In this document: one piece after another, positions 10,258-20,785 of the stretch
Layout of the letters: each line of letters starts with the position of its first letter
How positions within the stretch are numbered: position 1 is the stretch's first letter
Origin: Prorocentrum cordatum
Lineage: Eukaryota > Sar > Dinophyceae > Prorocentrales > Prorocentraceae
Reading direction: 5' to 3'
Assembly: GCA_963575745.1 (NCBI GenBank)
Contig: CAUYUJ010022555.1
Location: forward strand, 70,001 to 99,576
DNA length: 29,576 nucleotides
Notes under the pieces: model-generated
The model's input: the letters and a program-made list of their open reading frames with translations, nothing else
Databases searched by the model: none
What the model was told of the DNA's origin: nothing
Position numbers and translations under genes: made by a program

Positions 10258-10445
10258 CCCCCCACACATATACACACACATGTATACACACATGTATACA
10301 TACATACATACATACATACATACATCCATACATACATCCATACATACATACATACATACATACATACATACATGCATGCATGCATACATACATACATATA
10401 TACATACATACATATATAGATGTACCTGCATACGCATACACATGT
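10258..10445. repeat. (TACA)n/(CATA)n microsatellite
   Basis: Tandem TACA units with a few TCCA and TGCA interruptions, preceded by CACACATGTATA repeats. Alternating His/Tyr-Ile or Cys-Met-Tyr peptides across it are translation artefacts. Confidence 0.95.
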
Positions 10446-11140
10446 GTATGTGTTTCATGCTTTGCTACTTGTTCCGAGGTCTTTGCGTGCGTTTGTGGTT
10501 CGGCATGTGCGCGGCACGTGCCCCGTATGTGCGGGCGTTCCCGCTGTCGACGCGCAGTGATCCAGCGACGTGCGCAGTTGTGCGGGCATGTGCGGGGCAT
10601 GTGCTTTGAGTTTTCTTCCTGTCCTGCCCGGTCCTTGTCACTCGAGTGTTGTCGGCGTCTGTACGCCGATGTGCTCGGTGTGTGCCGATACCCTCGTGCA
10701 GTTTGGTTGGCGCCAGGGCCATGCAGTAGGTGCCCGCGCCACGGCTGCTTGCACAGGCTTTGCCCGCACATGCCTTCACATGGCACTGCACACGCCCGCA
10801 CATGGCACCGTTCGTCGCTGCGCGGCCACACACGGCCGCTCGCGGCCGCAGGTTCAGGCAAAATTCCGCACAGAAGGCCGCACATGCCCCCGTGCGGCCC
10901 CCCCGCCCGTCCGCACATAACCGCGTTTCCCATAGCGGACGGCCGCACGCAGCCGCACGAGGCAGCGGTCGTGGCCGCGAAGGGGTACATGGCCAAGCGC
11001 GGCCGCACAGGCCCGCACAGCGTGCCGCACATGTCCCCGTGCAGCCCACCCGCCTTTCCACACGCAGCCGCGTGGCCCGCATCAGACGGCCGCGCACGTC
11101 CGCACATGACACCACGCCGCTGGTGGTCTTTCGGGTCCAA
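10446..11140. repeat. Degenerate short-word region (TGTGCGG then CCGCACA)
   Basis: The first part (10446-10620) repeats TGTGCGG, GTGCGGGC and GCATGTGC. From about 10750 to 11110 the complementary words CCGCACA and CCGCACATG dominate, with roughly ten or more occurrences. The word family thus switches strand once, near 10650-10740. No convincing protein is encoded. Confidence 0.6.
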
Positions 11141-11280
11141 CACAAGGAAGGGAGGAGGTGGATTATGACCAATAGGAGAAGGAGGAAGAGGTGGAAGGGG
11201 AGGAGGAGGCGGGGAGGAGGAGGAGGAGCAGCAGGAGAAGCAGGAGGAGTAGGAGTTGGAGGAGGAGGAGGGAGGATGAG
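11141..11280. repeat. GGA-rich tract at the 5' border of the copia element
   Basis: Purine-rich GGAGGA repeats end exactly where the 5' LTR-like sequence begins. A second GGA-rich tract follows the 3' LTR (22230-22850), so the retroelement may have inserted into one purine tract. Confidence 0.8.
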
Positions 11281-11465
11281 TGTGAATCATACCGACGGTG
11301 ACTGGGTCAGGAGACTGGTCGTATTATCGTTACCGAGCGTGCGTCGCGATCGACCCCGTTTGATTAAAATTATTGGACTGACCTTTTGCAGTCGCGTCGA
11401 GCGTAGTTGTCTGTGAGACAAAGCATCGTTATTATTGTGGCTCCTATTTTCCCCGAAGCTTTGCA
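11281..11465 (+). repeat. 5' LTR of the copia element
   Basis: It is similar to 22049-22221. The block 11297-11352 matches 22065-22120 with about 9 differences in 56. A second block (TCGCGTCGAGCGTA, CATCGTTAT and CCCGAA near 11391-11460) matches 22151-22215. Ends are TGT and TTTGCA. Confidence 0.75.
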
Positions 11466-11477
11466 TGGTAGCGGAGC
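11466..11477 (+). promoter_or_regulatory. Primer-binding site (initiator tRNA-Met type)
   Basis: TGGTAGCGGAGC directly follows the terminal CA of the LTR. The usual copia PBS is TGGTATCAGAGC, so 10 of 12 positions match. Position and sequence support each other. Confidence 0.7.
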
Positions 11478-11495
11478 GACGTTAACTCGCGAGCA

Positions 11496-12990
11496 ATGAC
11501 GGATTCTGCCGCGGCCGCGGCCGCCGTAGGGCCAGGAAATCCAGGGCGTGACTGAAACGCGCCACAAAACTGGGACAGGTTGTTCAATAGTAACCTGGCC
11601 CGTATCACGGAGTTGTGCGAGGCTGAATTCTGCAATGGGGACTACAGTTACGTGACTGTCGCGTTACGAGCCAACAGTGAAGGCATGGAGTAGACCATCG
11701 AACGCGCGGCAGCGGGATGAGAACGTTCAGCAGTGACGAGAGTTATGTTTTCTGCCCATTGCCCCGAAGATGTGCTCGGTGATGCTAAGTGTGATGATGG
11801 GAGCACGTACTCCGACAGCGAGCCGGGAAAACTGAATGTAACGGTTCGAACACTTAGAAGACCAAGGGGACACGAGGAACAGCACATTCGAAAGTGTTAC
11901 CAATATGGCGGGACCCATAGCGGAGGGCAAACACAAACCAACGCATCTGGGTACCATAGTGGTTCGTGAATACAAGGCCATACGGCAGTTAAAAACATTT
12001 GTTGGTGATAGAGGCAATTCAGGGAGTGGAGCGAACATCTCCTTCACGCCATTGCGCATGTTACTCGGGGCTACCGCACGGCAGTCAATAATCTGAGCAC
12101 CAAGCTGCTGACAATGTTGGTGTGTTAGACGAGGTGAAGTCTGCGTGGCAAGGATAATCAGCAGTCAGTTAACGTCTCCCGGAAACACAGAAGCGCCAGG
12201 GGTTTTAATAGTAACAATATGATGGCGACAAAAGTGAAATTGACTTTGAAAGCGTCCTGGTGCACACATTATAACGAATTCTGTACATTTCCGACGACGC
12301 GCTGGACGGAGCAGAGCCGAGAGGAAAATTGAAGGGGGTATGCGAAGGAGACGGATTGCAGGCGTACCAAAGAATATAGATGTGGGACTCGGCAGTTACC
12401 GGAAGTACTTTGTCTGCCGGTGTGAGTTTGGCCATCTAGCCGGACAGGCCCACAAAGGTCGGATACGTGACATCAAAGTAAGTGCAGTGGACGTTGTTCG
12501 TGGAGACGGTAGAGGAGTACGGACCTGGTTAGTCTTTGAACCTGCCGTTCCGCATCATCGTGTCACGAACCATCGTTTCACATGTTGGTGACTGATTCGA
12601 GGACTGTCACTGGACTATTCCTACATTCATAACCTGTAAACGGAGGAGAAGTATTGGAAGTTGTATGCGAAATTCTATCAATTGACCATGAGGGATGGAT
12701 TGGACGCGGACGCGCAGCACAACGGCGCCATGGATATCCGAGCCGTTGACAAAGTTAACGACGACAGATGGGAAGATGCACGGCAGGGATCATGCACGCT
12801 ACGTCAAGTCAACTCGACAACGGTCACCGGTGCCCAGAGGAACAGCGGTACAAGTGGGGCCAGGAAAGTATGGCAGATGAAGATGCAGGAGCAAGTGCCG
12901 CCAACAAGGGAAAACAGCAAAGGAAAATACCCCAAACGTCACAAGCGTGAGGGATTCGGGCACTGCCAGTCAACTGACGAGTAAATGGCA
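11496..12990 (+). pseudogene. copia gag-like region, multiply frameshifted
   Basis: An ATG at 11496, thirty bases after the LTR, opens a short Ala-rich start that hits a TGA at 11553-11555. Reading through in the same frame gives NWDRLF and further coding-like sequence to about 11925. The reading then moves one frame to IVVREYKAIRQLKTFVGDRG (around 11960-12020), like the gag motif of dinoflagellate copia elements (E-x-K-A-I-x-x-L, then G-D-R). Between about 12660 and 12900 the stretch containing AMDIRAVDK resembles the 'DPMDVDAV' segment that follows the capsid part. No intact CCHC knuckle is seen. Known gag proteins package the element RNA; this copy cannot encode one as read. Confidence 0.5.
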
Positions 12991-13943
12991 AAGCTAAAGG
13001 GGATATCATATGCAAACTGAGGCAACCGCATCGCGCATGGCCATGCCCCAATGGCACGCAGGAGCCTACGGAGGCAATAAAGGCCAAGGGAGAGGTCAAC
13101 GACCATGAGTCTCAGGAAGAACAGCGCGCGTCCCCGCTTCCCAGAGGGAGCGCTACGCCTGCCAGGACAGAGGACACACGGCAGCCAGCTGCCCTGGGAG
13201 GAAGGGCGCGAATCCGACAGAACAAGCGCAGAGCGGACAACGGCGCCGAACATCTCGCCGGGGCAATCCCAGGTCCCAGGATGGCTCGGCACGGGGCCTG
13301 AAGAGCCTCCTGGTTTAGCTGGAAACGCAGCCCCCCGGCCAGTGCCGACGATGTGCAAAAACAATGTCGGCAGATAAGGAAAGGCAGTGAAGTTGGAGGG
13401 CTTGATTCAAAGTGCAGCTACCAGTGCAGGTCCAGATAATCGCGTTGCGTCATGCTGACCTTCGACACCAGGGGTATGCAACGCACCGAAAACGGGACAA
13501 GCTAGTTCGACATTTCTGCGGAAGTGCCGTCAGGGGAGAGACCAGACGACGCTCCTGAAGTTCATTTGGCCCCTCAACATCAGTAAGATCATGGTTTTGA
13601 AACGGCGGTGATAGCACTCGCCTCGGGTGCCTGAATCGGGCCACCGCGGGTTGGTTTGTGCGTTCGTGTTAGGAGCCATTGAGGCCCCCGAGTTGGGCAA
13701 GCACTTCAGCGCCGCCAACGGGCCCATCGTGCGCGACCACGGAAAGAGAGGGCGATCGCGGGCAAAAGTGATGAAGGCGCCGAGGTCCCAATCCTCATTC
13801 AATCTGCGGGCGTTCGCAAGGTAATTAGGTCGGCAGAGAGCACTAAGACGACGTCAGTCGAGACCTGCCCGGCAGCGACGAGCGCGGGGGGGGCCCCAGT
13901 TCTTTGAGGCGCGAAGCGAGCAGGCGCAGGGTTGCGTTAGAAA
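12991..13943 (+). other. Copia internal region, gag-pol junction, nothing recognised
   Basis: Protease and the start of integrase would be expected here in a copia element. Open frames exist (for example 13105-13377 on +), but I find neither a D-S/T-G protease site nor an integrase HHCC cluster. Confidence 0.35.
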
Positions 13944-13958
13944 GGGGGGGGGGGGGGG
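13944..13958. repeat. G15 homopolymer
   Basis: Fifteen consecutive G inside the copia element, about 160 bp before the inverted composite element. Confidence 0.9.
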
Positions 13959-14120
13959 CGACCCGACGCAACGTCAAGGTTGAGCAGGAGCCGAGGATGC
14001 GAGTCCGCGGGCGCAGGGCGGTGACAGAAGTAAGGCATGCCCCAGGTAGCGTGCCCTAGCAGAGGACCAATTCCCACCTGGCCCTCGTCAGCCCGCGAGC
14101 CCCGCTCAGACCAGATTTTT

Positions 14121-14175
14121 TCCCCAACCATCCGGTGGTATTTGGTCCTCGTTTCGAAGAGACGCCCCCCGCGTT
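14121..14175 (-). repeat. Right-edge module shared by both composite elements
   Basis: On the minus strand this matches 3409-3463 with roughly three of four bases identical by eye, including ACGCGGGG, TCTTC(A/G)AAACGAGG and ATGGTTGGG. It lies outside the tandem units in both copies, which argues that it defines an element boundary. Confidence 0.65.
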
Positions 14176-14189
14176 CGCTTCTTTTCGCG

Positions 14190-14213
14190 CCCCCCCCCCC
14201 CCCCCCCCCCCCC
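14190..14213. repeat. C24 homopolymer at the array edge
   Basis: Twenty-four consecutive C between the tandem array and the right-edge module. In copy 1 the same position holds a GGA/GGG purine tract (3371-3408). Further C runs lie within the array at 14413-14423, 14618-14632 and 15269-15280. Confidence 0.9.
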
Positions 14214-15300
14214 GCACCGTCCGCATGCGCCCCGCGCGCCCAGTGCAGCGCTTCGTGGCCCCATGGAGAGCTCCGCCGAAGGTCCCAGTGCTACCGCCCG
14301 GATGCATCCCGCACACCCAGTGCAACGCTTCGTGGCCCCATAAGGGGGCCCCACCGAAGGCCCCAGTGCTACCGTCCGCATGCGCCCCGCACACCCAGTG
14401 CAGCGCGTCGTGCCCCCCCCCCCTTCCCCCCTGCGTTTCACCCATCCAGTCCAGCGCTTCGTGGCCCCATAGGAAGCCCCACCGAAGGCCCCAGCGCTAC
14501 CGTCCGCATGCGCCCCGCGCACCCAGCACAACGCCTCGTGGCCCCATAGGGGGCTCCACCGAAGGCCCCAGTGCTACCGTCCGCATGCGCCCCGAACATC
14601 CAGCGCAATGTTTCGCGCCCCCCCCCCCCCCCTTCCCCCCCTTGCGTTTCACTCGCCCAGTGCAGCGCTTCGTGGCCCCATACGGAGCCCCGCCGAAGGC
14701 CCCAGTGCAATCGTCCGCATGCGCCCCGCACGCCCAGCACATCGCTCCGTGGCCCCATAGGGGGCCCCACCGAAGGTCCCAGCGCTACCGCCCGCATGCG
14801 TCCCGCACACCAGGTGCAGCGTTTCGTGGCCCCCCTCCCCCTCCCCCCTGCGTTTCACCCACTCGCCACAGCGTTTCGTGGCCTCGTGGAGCGCTCCACC
14901 GAAGGCCCCAGTGCCCCCGTCCGCGTGCGCCCCAGAAGCCCAAGTTGGAAATTTTACGCACCCAGTGCAGCGCTTCGTGGCCCCATGGGGGGCTCCACCC
15001 AAGGCCCCAGCGCCACCGTCCGCGTGCGTCCAGGAAATGTAATTTGGCATTTTCACAAGCGCAGTGCAGCGTTTCGTGGCCCCGTTGGGGGCTCCACCGA
15101 AGCCCCCAGCAGGGCCGTCCGCATGCGCCCCGGTAGCCCAATTTGGCACTTTCATTCACTCAGTAGAGCGCTTCGTGGCCCCATAGGGAGCTCCACCGAA
15201 GCCCTCAGCGGGGCCGTCCGCGCGCGCCCCCGAAACCCAATTCGGCACACCACCCACGCAGTATAGCGCCCCCCCCCCCCAGCGCAGCGCTCTGCGGCCC
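14214..15300 (-). repeat. Inverted satellite array with a roughly 208-bp higher-order period
   Basis: Units contain CGCTTCGTGGCCCCAT, CCACCGAAGGCCCCAG and CCGTCCGCATGCGCCCC, the reverse complement of the copy-1 units. Left of 14940, the C-run plus TGCGTTTCAC insert recurs at about 14431, 14642 and 14848 (spacing 206-211), giving a higher-order repeat. Right of 14940, units of about 99 bp (landmarks 14971, 15070 and 15169) carry CCCAATTTGGCA-type spacers. Confidence 0.85.
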
Positions 15301-15385
15301 CGCGGGGAGCTTTGCCGAAGCAGATGTTCACAATTTCGGTGCCCGCAACTGCATATGGCCGGGGCCGTCGCCCAGATAATTTGAG

Positions 15386-16950
15386 TATATGGGGCGCGTG
15401 ATGAAGGTGGCAGGGGCAGCGAGCTGAGCGACGCGCAGGTTGCAATTGCGGGCGGGGAAGCAAATCCACTTGAGACGGCGCGTTGCGACGCGGGGCCAAG
15501 TGAGGAAGGGACGGGGTGGCGCGACGAAGCTCGCTCACCTTGCCCAGCGCCCTTCTGCGACATGGGCAAGGCCGGAAGGCGCGGCCGTCGAACGCGAGAA
15601 GAGAAACGCGGGAGGTGGACGAGGGGCGCCCACTGTTTCAGTCGACGACGCGCGGTCAAGGGCAAATGCGGAGACGGCGAGGTCGAATGCATAGGTAAAC
15701 CCGGATTTGCGACGCGCTGCCGCGAAACGCATGCATTTTGGAGCAAGGTGGTTGCGAGGAAAGGAGTGGGCCCATGATCGCGCGAAGTAGCGCCCGACAT
15801 AGCTGCATTGTTTGGCCGCGGGCGAGCGAGAGTCGGGAGCGGTTGCGAACGCGCGCCTCTCGCCTTCGCGCGGACAAGGAGGAGCCACGTAATGCGCGCT
15901 AGACAGCATTGAGAAATTGAACATGGCCGGAATCGCCCGCTCATGCCACGACTGGCGCGGCGCGCATCATCGGCCTTACGCGAGTTAGCAATGGGCGCCG
16001 CCAGCAAAACGGTCCGCGGGAGACGCGGGGTCCGCTCGAGATTCGGGATGCGTGGCTTCGCGAGACTTCGCTCCAGAAACAAAGCGAAAAGTGCCCAGGT
16101 GGAAAAGTGAAGTTTTCATTTGCATCAACGAAGTCTGTCAGCCCGCGTCCTCGCGCGCACAGCAAAACCTCCGAAGGGCGAAGATGCGGCGAGCGCCGGG
16201 CCCATCGCATCCGCGAGAATTGTTGCCCAGGCGTCAGAATGCTCGGCGCGCGGGCCTACTCCTGGGCGCTGCGGAAGCATGGCCTCCGCTGGGAGACGCA
16301 TGGCGCGAGCGAGCCTTGCGATCCCAAGCGCCGCCAGCGAGTCACTGGGTGGCCATGGAAGTGAGAAGACAATAACGCAAGCGACACGGACCTCAGCGCA
16401 AGTTAGATATGAAACGAAAGCTGAGGCGGCGAGGGGGGGCGAGCACGCCCGCAGGTGACCTGGGGCAGAACTGACAGATCTGGGCGCCATCCCCCCCGCC
16501 AATTGGGCATCGCCAAACTCCGAGGGAGGAGCTGGATGTTCCCAGCAATGCCCCCGTCGATGAGAGAAACGGGAGCAAGTTGAAAATCTGGGGCGGCGCC
16601 GGAGTTTCGCGCGATCAACCGGTGAACGGGTGAATTGCGCAAAGTAGGGGATGATTGGCGTCAGGTTGGACATCGAAGGTCTGACGAAGAGTTGGCCATT
16701 TGGGCCGATATAAGTCTCATCGAGTGCGACGTTGACATGGGTGACAGCATGCCGTCGCCGAGAATCCCCCCGCCGCCCTTTGCTGTGGCCGATGGGGAAC
16801 CGGGCGAGATGGGCGGCGTCGCCGAACGCAAGCAACAGGGAAACATTCGATTTTAAGAATAAGACGAGGACGTCAGCAATATCAGGCAAGGCATGGAGAT
16901 TTTGAGTTAGTAGAGAGGTCAGTGACTGTCTAGTTAACCCAGATTTAAGC
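15386..16950. other. Copia internal region with no recognised domain
   Basis: GC-rich, with long open frames on both strands, the largest on the minus strand at 16125-16958 (277 residues). None shows a motif I can name. Integrase would be expected on the + strand here, but no zinc-binding HHCC or D-D-E pattern is evident. The minus-strand frame may be a chance product of GC-rich DNA. Confidence 0.35.
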
Positions 16951-16956
16951 ATCACC

Positions 16957-17640
16957 ATGGAAGCAAGCGTAATGTGGGGGGGCAGCCAGTCTGCATTGGA
17001 AGGTCAATGCGTGGTACAAGCGCATGCTAAACGGCTGGCAGAACACATTGGATTGTTGTCCAGACTCGCTTTGCATTTGGCGACATGTGGCGAATTCGGT
17101 GGTGCATGGCATGGGATTCATGGGTTAAGAAAGGCGCCGCTGAGGACATTGCATCGGCATTGCTGTTCGCTGCCAGCCCAGTGCGCGCGGCTTCCAGCAG
17201 ATTTCAGACATTCACAATTCACGAAGTTAAGCAAGCAAGGAGCGATGGAAATCCTAGAACACGAGACGCGCGTTTGGATATTGCACTGCGCACAGAGACG
17301 ACGCGAGTTATATTTCTCGTCGAGCATCCATCCGGAGCCTCAAGTTTGAGCGCGGTTGCAGTGCAGAGCTTACTCAGGCAAGCCAAGGAGGATCTATCCG
17401 AGGGAGAGTTGTGCCAATATGGCATGAAAGCAGGCGGTCAAAGCGGTCAGAGGAGGAAGGTTGCATGTGCCAATGTCCACTCTGCCTATGGCAAAGAGTG
17501 TTCATTTTGGTCAGTAAGTTAACTTGAGGTGTTTGGGGCAGCGCCGACACATGAAGTTGATGGGGGGGTGGTCGACTTACGAGATAAGAGATATGCCGAG
17601 GTCGGCTACGCAAGGAAGGCTGCAGTTAAAAAAGGTGTGA
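16957..17640 (+). pseudogene. Pre-RT domain typical of dinoflagellate copia-like elements, degenerate
   Basis: The key signature is FLVEHPSGASS (about 17309-17347), followed by VQSLL and then LCQYGMK (about 17410-17430). I know this pattern (H/E-H-P-x-x-A-S-S-W, then Q-C-x-[YF]-G) from copia-like polyproteins of dinoflagellates, where it lies upstream of RT. The sequence then changes frame. LRCLGQRRHMKL at about 17525-17560 resembles the R-C-x-G-x-H-x-x-L segment that follows in that family, and RDMPRSATQ resembles its Y-P/L-C segment. The biochemical role of this domain is not known to me. Stops and frame changes make it non-functional. Confidence 0.5.
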
Positions 17641-18195
17641 CCCACGGGCGCTCATTTAAAGCAAATCAAGTGAACCCACGTGCGCCAACGAAGTGCGATG
17701 CGCCGGTGATTCTGCACAATTTAATTTGGAACGGACTCGCGGGGGCCATGGCGCCACCAGCCTGACGTCGCATTTAGCGTGGAGCCAATGTACCCGACGG
17801 GTTAAACGAGACCTAGACGTACCAGTCAACGAGATCACCCGACGTGTAATGAGACAAGAATTCCAGGGTCGGCCCAGAAACATCGTCGCCTGTTTCATTC
17901 ACCGAGCCATGCGCGACGCGCTACCTTGCAAGTAGGAGCGTCGAGATTGCGGACGCGCTGACTGGCCCAATTGCCAGGCGTCCGTGAGGCCCGTTAGGCA
18001 CGCGGGGTAGTTCGATCCGTAGAAAGGAATTTCTTTCCTGTCATCAACCGCGGGACGACTGGAAATGCGAGTGCGTGCGACGACGCAGCAAGGCCAGCAA
18101 TCAGACGCTGATCTGACGCGCCCAGCCAGGTTGGTTGGAATGGCGCAGTGAAAACACCACGGAGTATACGAGAAGGTAGAGGAGAAGATTCGGGC
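17641..18195 (+). other. Copia pol region between pre-RT domain and RT, unrecognised
   Basis: Some coding-like stretches on + (for example 17820-17930), but no motif. Probably decayed polyprotein connector, from position only. Confidence 0.35.
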
Positions 18196-18843
18196 CTCTC
18201 CCAGACGTGGCCCAAGTGGGACAAGCTGGGTACATGTCAAAAGCAAGGCGATGAGAGCAGAGAGGTAGCACAGCACATCCAGCACAATTCAACAGACGCT
18301 AACACATTCGAATCTACGCCACCGGTAGAGGCACAGCAAGCGTTGGTCTCCATGACAGCCCCTCGCATTCAACTCAGGAAGGCGCGAGGAGTGCACGCAG
18401 CAATTCGTAATTCGCCCGAGGCGGGCATACTTCCAAGCGAAAAGCAAGGTGGATTCAATCGCGAAGTTATCTGCTGAGGGGCCGTCAGCCCGCCACGTGC
18501 GGAAGGCTTCCCAAGTCCATGTTCGGCCCGCGAGATGCGGCCAGGAATCGGAGAGGTAGAATTCACCGTCAAATTGGCATCGCCATGCGCATTCAGACAT
18601 CGCACCACAAAGATGCGGTTAACCGTGCGCGGCGGCGACTTTACGTCAATGGGGAACAACGCTGCCATGGACTTGTTCGCAGCACGCATGCATGAGGTGT
18701 TCGGGGTGATGAAGGCGAGAGGAAAGTTCGGGCCGAAGGCCAGAAGGGAGGAGCATCAGCCGAACCAGATCTTGACGAGGACCATGGAGTTGAACGCGGA
18801 GAATTCTACGCAGCAGACCAGATGCACGCGGAGTTTTCAGTGA
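18196..18843 (+). pseudogene. copia reverse transcriptase, degenerate
   Basis: RT motifs appear in the right order but in several frames. The stretch reading FESTPPVEAQQALVSM (about 18308-18355) matches the T-P-P-L-E-A segment before the first catalytic Asp. LPKSMFGPRDAARN (about 18505-18546) matches the L-x-K-S-M-Y-G-T-R-D-A-A segment, LASPCAF (about 18571-18591) matches A-S-P-C-x-F, and VRGGDFTSMG (about 18619-18648) is the catalytic-box position, normally V-H-G-D-D-F. One of its two Asp is Gly here. The following helical segment with MHEVFGVMKARG fits the thumb-side consensus. Without the catalytic Asp, and with the frame changes, the copy is dead. Confidence 0.75.
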
Positions 18844-19145
18844 AGGAGTTCGACCTAGGTAGCAACCGAGTCAGATCAGCCGCGCCAGGATAAAATGCGA
18901 TTCGCGATAAAGGGGGCAGGGATGAGTCGCCCCCCAGTGGGCGTGAAGAAGTGCCAGTCGTTAGCGGCGAGGGCGCACAGGATCTGCCAAATTTGCACTC
19001 TGCAGCAAAAGACCATGCCAGAAGCATGTCATGTCACTCCAGAGGGTTTTGGAAAGCCTTAGTAAGCCATGTGGAGCACCTGAACACGCCAGGCAGATCT
19101 AGCTACCTATAATACGACCAGGAATTACCAGAGGACTGAACCATA

Positions 19146-19507
19146 TGGGTGGACACGGACTACGCTGGGCGCGTGGATTCCAGGAAGTCAACGAGTCGGG
19201 GAGTAACTATATATGTGGAAGACAAACTATCAAATCGTTGAGTTTGAACCAGAGCATGATAGCAATAGCTGTTGTTAGCAGGAGAGTGCTAGGAATGGCG
19301 AGTCATGTGGAAATTGGCCAGCCGCGTGCACAGGAGAAAGTGGGGCGAGGAGACATAAGAGCAGTTCGGGCTACTAGCAGCGAGGACATGGCAGATACAT
19401 CAACCAAATCTGTTGGCAACGACATATTTATTAAGGGGCGCGTGCGTGACGCAAGTCGGCTTCTTCTTGAAGGTCGGCACCGGCTAGCACCAGCCAGCGA
19501 GTGTTGA
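19146..19507 (+). pseudogene. copia RNase H, degenerate
   Basis: In the frame starting at 19146 the sequence reads WVDTDYAGRVDSRKSTS, the copia RNase H start (D-x-D-x-A-G, then R-K-S-T-S-G). A TGA near 19241 ends that frame. The C-terminal half continues one frame over with VEIGQPRAQEKV (H-I/L-E-V-x-x-L-W-x-Q-E in the family) and EDMADTSTKSVG (N-x-A-D-x-x-T-K), ending about 19507. Catalytic Asp residues of the first part remain, but some later positions (the conserved S-S-A-E-S-E-L segment) are missing. This marks the 3' end of a normal copia polyprotein. Confidence 0.8.
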
Positions 19508-19689
19508 ATGTCCGCGGCCGCGTGAGGTCCTGGAGTTACTACTACTACCCCCCAGTTCCCAAACTCTAACGACTCGCCGTTTCATTGCTGCTGGCGGCCG
19601 CCCCGCCCCCGAGCGCACGACGTTCTTGGCGGGCAAGGGCCCCGCCGCCGCGGTCGCGCGCCGCCCGGGTGAAAAGATGCCCCATATCA

Positions 19690-20785
19690 TATTTTGGGAC
19701 GCCTGGCCACGTGGAAGTTCATCGTACATCGCATGGGCCATGGGTTCGGCGCGAACGGGGGCCGCGCCTGCCGCTCCCCCCGCGCCAGCATAGACAAATC
19801 AAGCTGCGCATCCTGCCGATGTGCAGCAGATAATGGCGGATCTTGGCGCGGCGTTGCAGGGGATGCTCAATGGCAGTATCAGGGTCTTCAGAGTCAAAGA
19901 GGATTCTTCGATATTCGAAATGAGCTCGGCTCGAGGCCAAAACAACGAGGGAACTGCTCGAAGACCTGGCTAACCAGCTCAACATGGCGCAGGACATCGA
20001 CGAGGACGCACGAGCTTCTAACTCTTTCAAGATTTCGAAGGACATGGCCAGGGTCGCGGAGTCAGCCAGTCACGCTTCGAGGATTGTCCAACATTCGCCC
20101 GAGCCGGCTCTCTGCAAGTCAGGGCCGACGTTGCATTTCAAATGGGAGAGATATCCGGCGGTGCGCATTGGATGAACGACCGCATCTCCCACGGCAAGTT
20201 CAGCATCGCAGAGATTGTCGACTATGCGCGGTCTTTGTCGCTATCCGATAATATGACGTCTGGGCCACCGCTCCCGACCCGATCGCCGACCGAGGTTGCC
20301 GAGGAGGACGAGTCGGCCAAGGAGCGCAGCCACGCCAGGTCCAGGGTGAGCGACCGTTGCGCCCGCGGCAGCGGCACGGGCCCCAGCGATAGCTCTGAAC
20401 CGTTGCCCGAGGCGGTCCGTGGTGCGTCGAGCAGGTGGGGGGCATCAGCGAGCCGAGTGAACTTGCCTCAGGGGGCGGGCGAGTTGCGGGCCGAGCCGCG
20501 CCAGCGCATGGTTCCATCCAGCGAGCCCGCGGAGGCCCCCGCGGCGGCTGGGGGCGCTGCCGGGGCGGTTCCCCCAAGTCGGGCGGGCAGTCCGCCACTT
20601 GCAGCGGCGCTTGTTACGAGCGAGCAGGTTGCTCGCAACGTGGCCCGCGCCATCCCGAGGCCCGAGAAATTGCGATTCTTTACGGTTATTATGAGCCACC
20701 CGTTAACGGCGACATGCGCGACGCCACTTCCGCTGCATCTTCGAACCCGCGCAATATGTTAGCCCAGGCGACTCGCAGCTTCTAG
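19690..20785 (+). pseudogene. Unrecognised decayed coding region after RNase H
   Basis: Protein-like sequence continues in shifting frames. About 19820-19970 reads a hydrophobic/acidic stretch with MADLGAALQGML. The next frame, from about 19960, has MAQDIDEDARASNSFKIS, which looks helical. From about 20100 to 20762 a third frame has MNDRISHGKFSIAEIVDYAR and then a long acidic, Pro/Ala/Ser-rich tail. I do not recognise a family. Its place between RNase H and the 3' LTR is where some copia lineages (Sireviruses) carry an env-like or other extra ORF, but no signal peptide or membrane segment is clear. It could also be an older gene fragment that the element captured. Confidence 0.4.

Larger units (their letters stand above)
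14115..15385 (-). mobile_element. Composite tandem-repeat element, copy 2 (inverted, inside copia)
   Basis: Read on the minus strand, it starts at about 15385 with a left edge containing CCATATGCAGTTGCG (CCATATGTAGTTGTG in copy 1). It continues through about 99-bp units (15290-14940), then about 77-bp-type units (14940-14214), then a G/C homopolymer (14190-14213), and ends with the right-edge module at 14175-14121 containing GAAACGAGGACCAAATACC. This is the same order as copy 1 at 1283-3475. Lying between gag and the pre-RT domain of the copia element, it is best read as an insertion. It is shorter than copy 1 because it has fewer units. Confidence 0.6.

Noticed and set aside
10074-11416. Open frames of 228-364 residues over the TACA tract and the CCGCACA-rich region
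   Set aside because: They pass through microsatellite and low-complexity sequence and show His/Cys/Arg-rich composition dictated by repeated words.
14135-15136. 333-residue + frame through the inverted satellite, starting VFGPRFEE, with a similar peptide from the 3409-3463 module on the minus strand
   Set aside because: The shared peptide is explained by shared DNA of the edge module. The array behind it is satellite with a non-triplet period. Kept only as evidence for the module.
16125-16958. 277-residue minus-strand open frame
   Set aside because: No recognisable motif. It lies antisense within the copia element in GC-rich DNA where long frames occur by chance.
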